Positions 62,950 through 64,000 of a DNA stretch of 64,000 bases are shown here, piece after piece. A program made the translations under genes and the position numbers. This stretch comes from Mycobacterium basiliense (GTDB lineage: Bacteria > Actinomycetota > Actinomycetes > Mycobacteriales > Mycobacteriaceae), in the NCBI RefSeq assembly GCF_900292015.1, contig NZ_LR130759.1, forward strand, positions 806,001 to 870,000, read 5' to 3'. The notes under the pieces were generated by a model. The model did not search any database, was not told the DNA's origin, and saw only the letters and a program-made list of their open reading frames with translations. Positions within the stretch are counted from its first letter, which is position 1, and each line of letters opens with the position of its first letter.

Positions 62950-63657
62950 GTGATTCGTGCGGCGTTGGACAAGGATCCCCGGGACGTCGCGTCGATGTTC
63001 GACGGCGTAGCGCGTCGCTATGACCTGACCAACACCGTGTTGTCGTTGGGCCGCGACCGTTACTGGCGGCGGGCCACTCGGTCGGCGTTGCGGATCGGTC
63101 CGAGCGACCGGGTGCTGGATCTGGCCGCCGGCACCGCGGTATCCACCGTAGAGCTGGCGAAGGCCGGAGCATGGTGTGTGGCGGCCGATTTTTCGGTCGG
63201 AATGCTCGCCGCCGGCAGCGCGCGCACGGTGCCCAAGGTTGCCGGTGACGCCACCCGGCTGCCGTTTGGCGATGGCGTCTTCGATGCGGTAACCATCAGC
63301 TTCGGCCTGCGTAACGTCGCCGACTTTCCGGCTGCGTTGCGCGAGATGGCGCGCGTCACCCGGCCTGGGGGCCGTTTGGTGGTGTGCGAATTCTCCACGC
63401 CCACGAGCGCATTGTTCGCCACCGTCTACAAGGAGTATCTGATGCGGGCATTGCCGCGGGTGGCCAGCGCGGTGTCCAGTAACCCGGAAGCCTATGTTTA
63501 TCTGGCCGAGTCGATCAGGGCATGGCCGGACCAGGCGACGTTGGCCCAGCGGATGTCCCAGGCGGGATGGTCAGCCGTGCGGTGGCGCAACCTTTCCGGC
63601 GGAATCGTGGCATTGCATGCGGCGTACAAGCCACCTGCGGCGTCGGCGAAGACCTAA
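62950..63657 (+). CDS. menG: Demethylmenaquinone methyltransferase
   Basis: A 235-residue UbiE/MenG methyltransferase making menaquinone from demethylmenaquinone with [34 protein letters not shown] is the family's first signature, [15 protein letters not shown] the SAM motif, and [17 protein letters not shown] motif III. The length matches M. tuberculosis Rv0558 (234, annotated menH/ubiE). The GTG at 62950 is the best start. It lies 28 bases after the accessory sulfotransferase block; its 3' end overlaps the last gene by 4 bases, on opposite strands. Confidence 0.95.
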   Translation: MIRAALDKDPRDVASMFDGVARRYDLTNTVLSLGRDRYWRRATRSALRIGPSDRVLDLAAGTAVSTVELAKAGAWCVAADFSVGMLAAGSARTVPKVAGDATRLPFGDGVFDAVTISFGLRNVADFPAALREMARVTRPGGRLVVCEFSTPTSALFATVYKEYLMRALPRVASAVSSNPEAYVYLAESIRAWPDQATLAQRMSQAGWSAVRWRNLSGGIVALHAAYKPPAASAKT

Positions 63658-63989
63658 CGGCCGGCGCGTTGCAGCACGCCCACGTTCTCGGGGCAGTAGT
63701 GATCGACCGCGGCTCCCAAGAACTGCAACGCTTGGCCCTGAGTGGTGCCCCGCGGCAGGTTGCGCTGTAGGAAGGTCGCCGATTTGTAGGCGTCACCGTC
63801 CACGCCCCTGTTCAACCGTTCGCAGCTGATCTTGGCCAACCAGGCGTTGTAGTCCTGCGGGCCGTAGATGCCGTAGGTGTGCAGCTGGGCGTTGAAAGGG
63901 GCGTCGTAGTCATCGGCGTGTGCGGGTGCCGCCATACCTATCGCCACCGTCGCCATGGCGGCCAGGGTGGCCAGCCTCGTTCCCTTCAT
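63654..63989 (-). CDS. Small secreted DUF732-like protein (Rv0559c-like)
   Basis: A 111-residue exported protein with a clear signal peptide ([25 protein letters not shown], cut after AHA). A DUF732-type helical domain follows: [28 protein letters not shown], then [21 protein letters not shown], with two Cys likely forming a disulfide. The M. tuberculosis homologue Rv0559c (112 residues) is a known abundant secreted protein of unknown function. It is convergent with menG. Confidence 0.92.
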   Translation of the reverse strand: MKGTRLATLAAMATVAIGMAAPAHADDYDAPFNAQLHTYGIYGPQDYNAWLAKISCERLNRGVDGDAYKSATFLQRNLPRGTTQGQALQFLGAAVDHYCPENVGVLQRAGR

Positions 63990-64000
63990 TAGCCGGACTA

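Overview
This is a high-GC mycobacterial chromosome segment. Gene order and protein sequences follow, from memory, the Mycobacterium tuberculosis stretch from mmpS2-mmpL2 (Rv0506-Rv0507) to Rv0559c almost gene for gene. It is not M. tuberculosis complex. The 13E12 repeat gene, PE_PGRS6 and vapBC3 that I recall there are absent, and several blocks not in that locus are present. A slow-growing, non-tuberculous Mycobacterium fits best; I cannot name the species from sequence alone. No rRNA, tRNA, CRISPR array or transposase was seen.

Layout. 1-325: tail of a molybdopterin hydroxylase gene. 727-4124: mmpS-mmpL transporter pair. 4181-10702: thioredoxin-like gene, then the haem operon hemA-hemC-hemD-hemB with two small membrane genes; four 57-bp tandem repeats sit between hemD and hemB. 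10686-16894: STAS regulator and a surface-modification group (two acyltransferase-3 proteins, an exported SGNH hydrolase, an exported esterase-like protein, one tiny membrane ORF). 17155-20872: universal stress protein plus a CtpF-type P-type ATPase. 21201-24381: an intact two-domain glycine/sarcosine/dimethylglycine methyltransferase (glycine betaine synthesis) and an amino-acid permease. 24387-25554: a decayed gene and a glutaredoxin-like/peroxiredoxin-like pair. 25704-33104: tightly coupled hemL, phosphatase-like gene, TlpA/ResA lipoprotein, ccdA, resB, ccsA and a MinD-like ATPase, joining haem supply to cytochrome c assembly.

33125-63989: fabH, then a dispersed menaquinone set (menA, menE, menB, menC, a MenH-like hydrolase, menD, menG). 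These are interleaved with 5'-methylthioadenosine phosphorylase, an epimerase, a Pro/Thr/Gly-rich membrane protein, glycosyltransferases, pitA, an SDR, fadD8, an amidohydrolase and the mannosyltransferase mgtA. Just before menG lies a three-gene accessory block: a MarR regulator divergent from a sulfotransferase and a DUF1214-like protein.

Functionally the window combines haem and cytochrome c biogenesis with menaquinone synthesis, plus envelope glycan/lipid modification and stress functions. The most notable points are the intact betaine-synthesis fusion (only fragments, Rv0520/Rv0521, in M. tuberculosis), the MarR-sulfotransferase module with a shared palindromic operator/-35 region, and two long perfect or near-perfect DNA palindromes at the 5' ends of hemL and resB.
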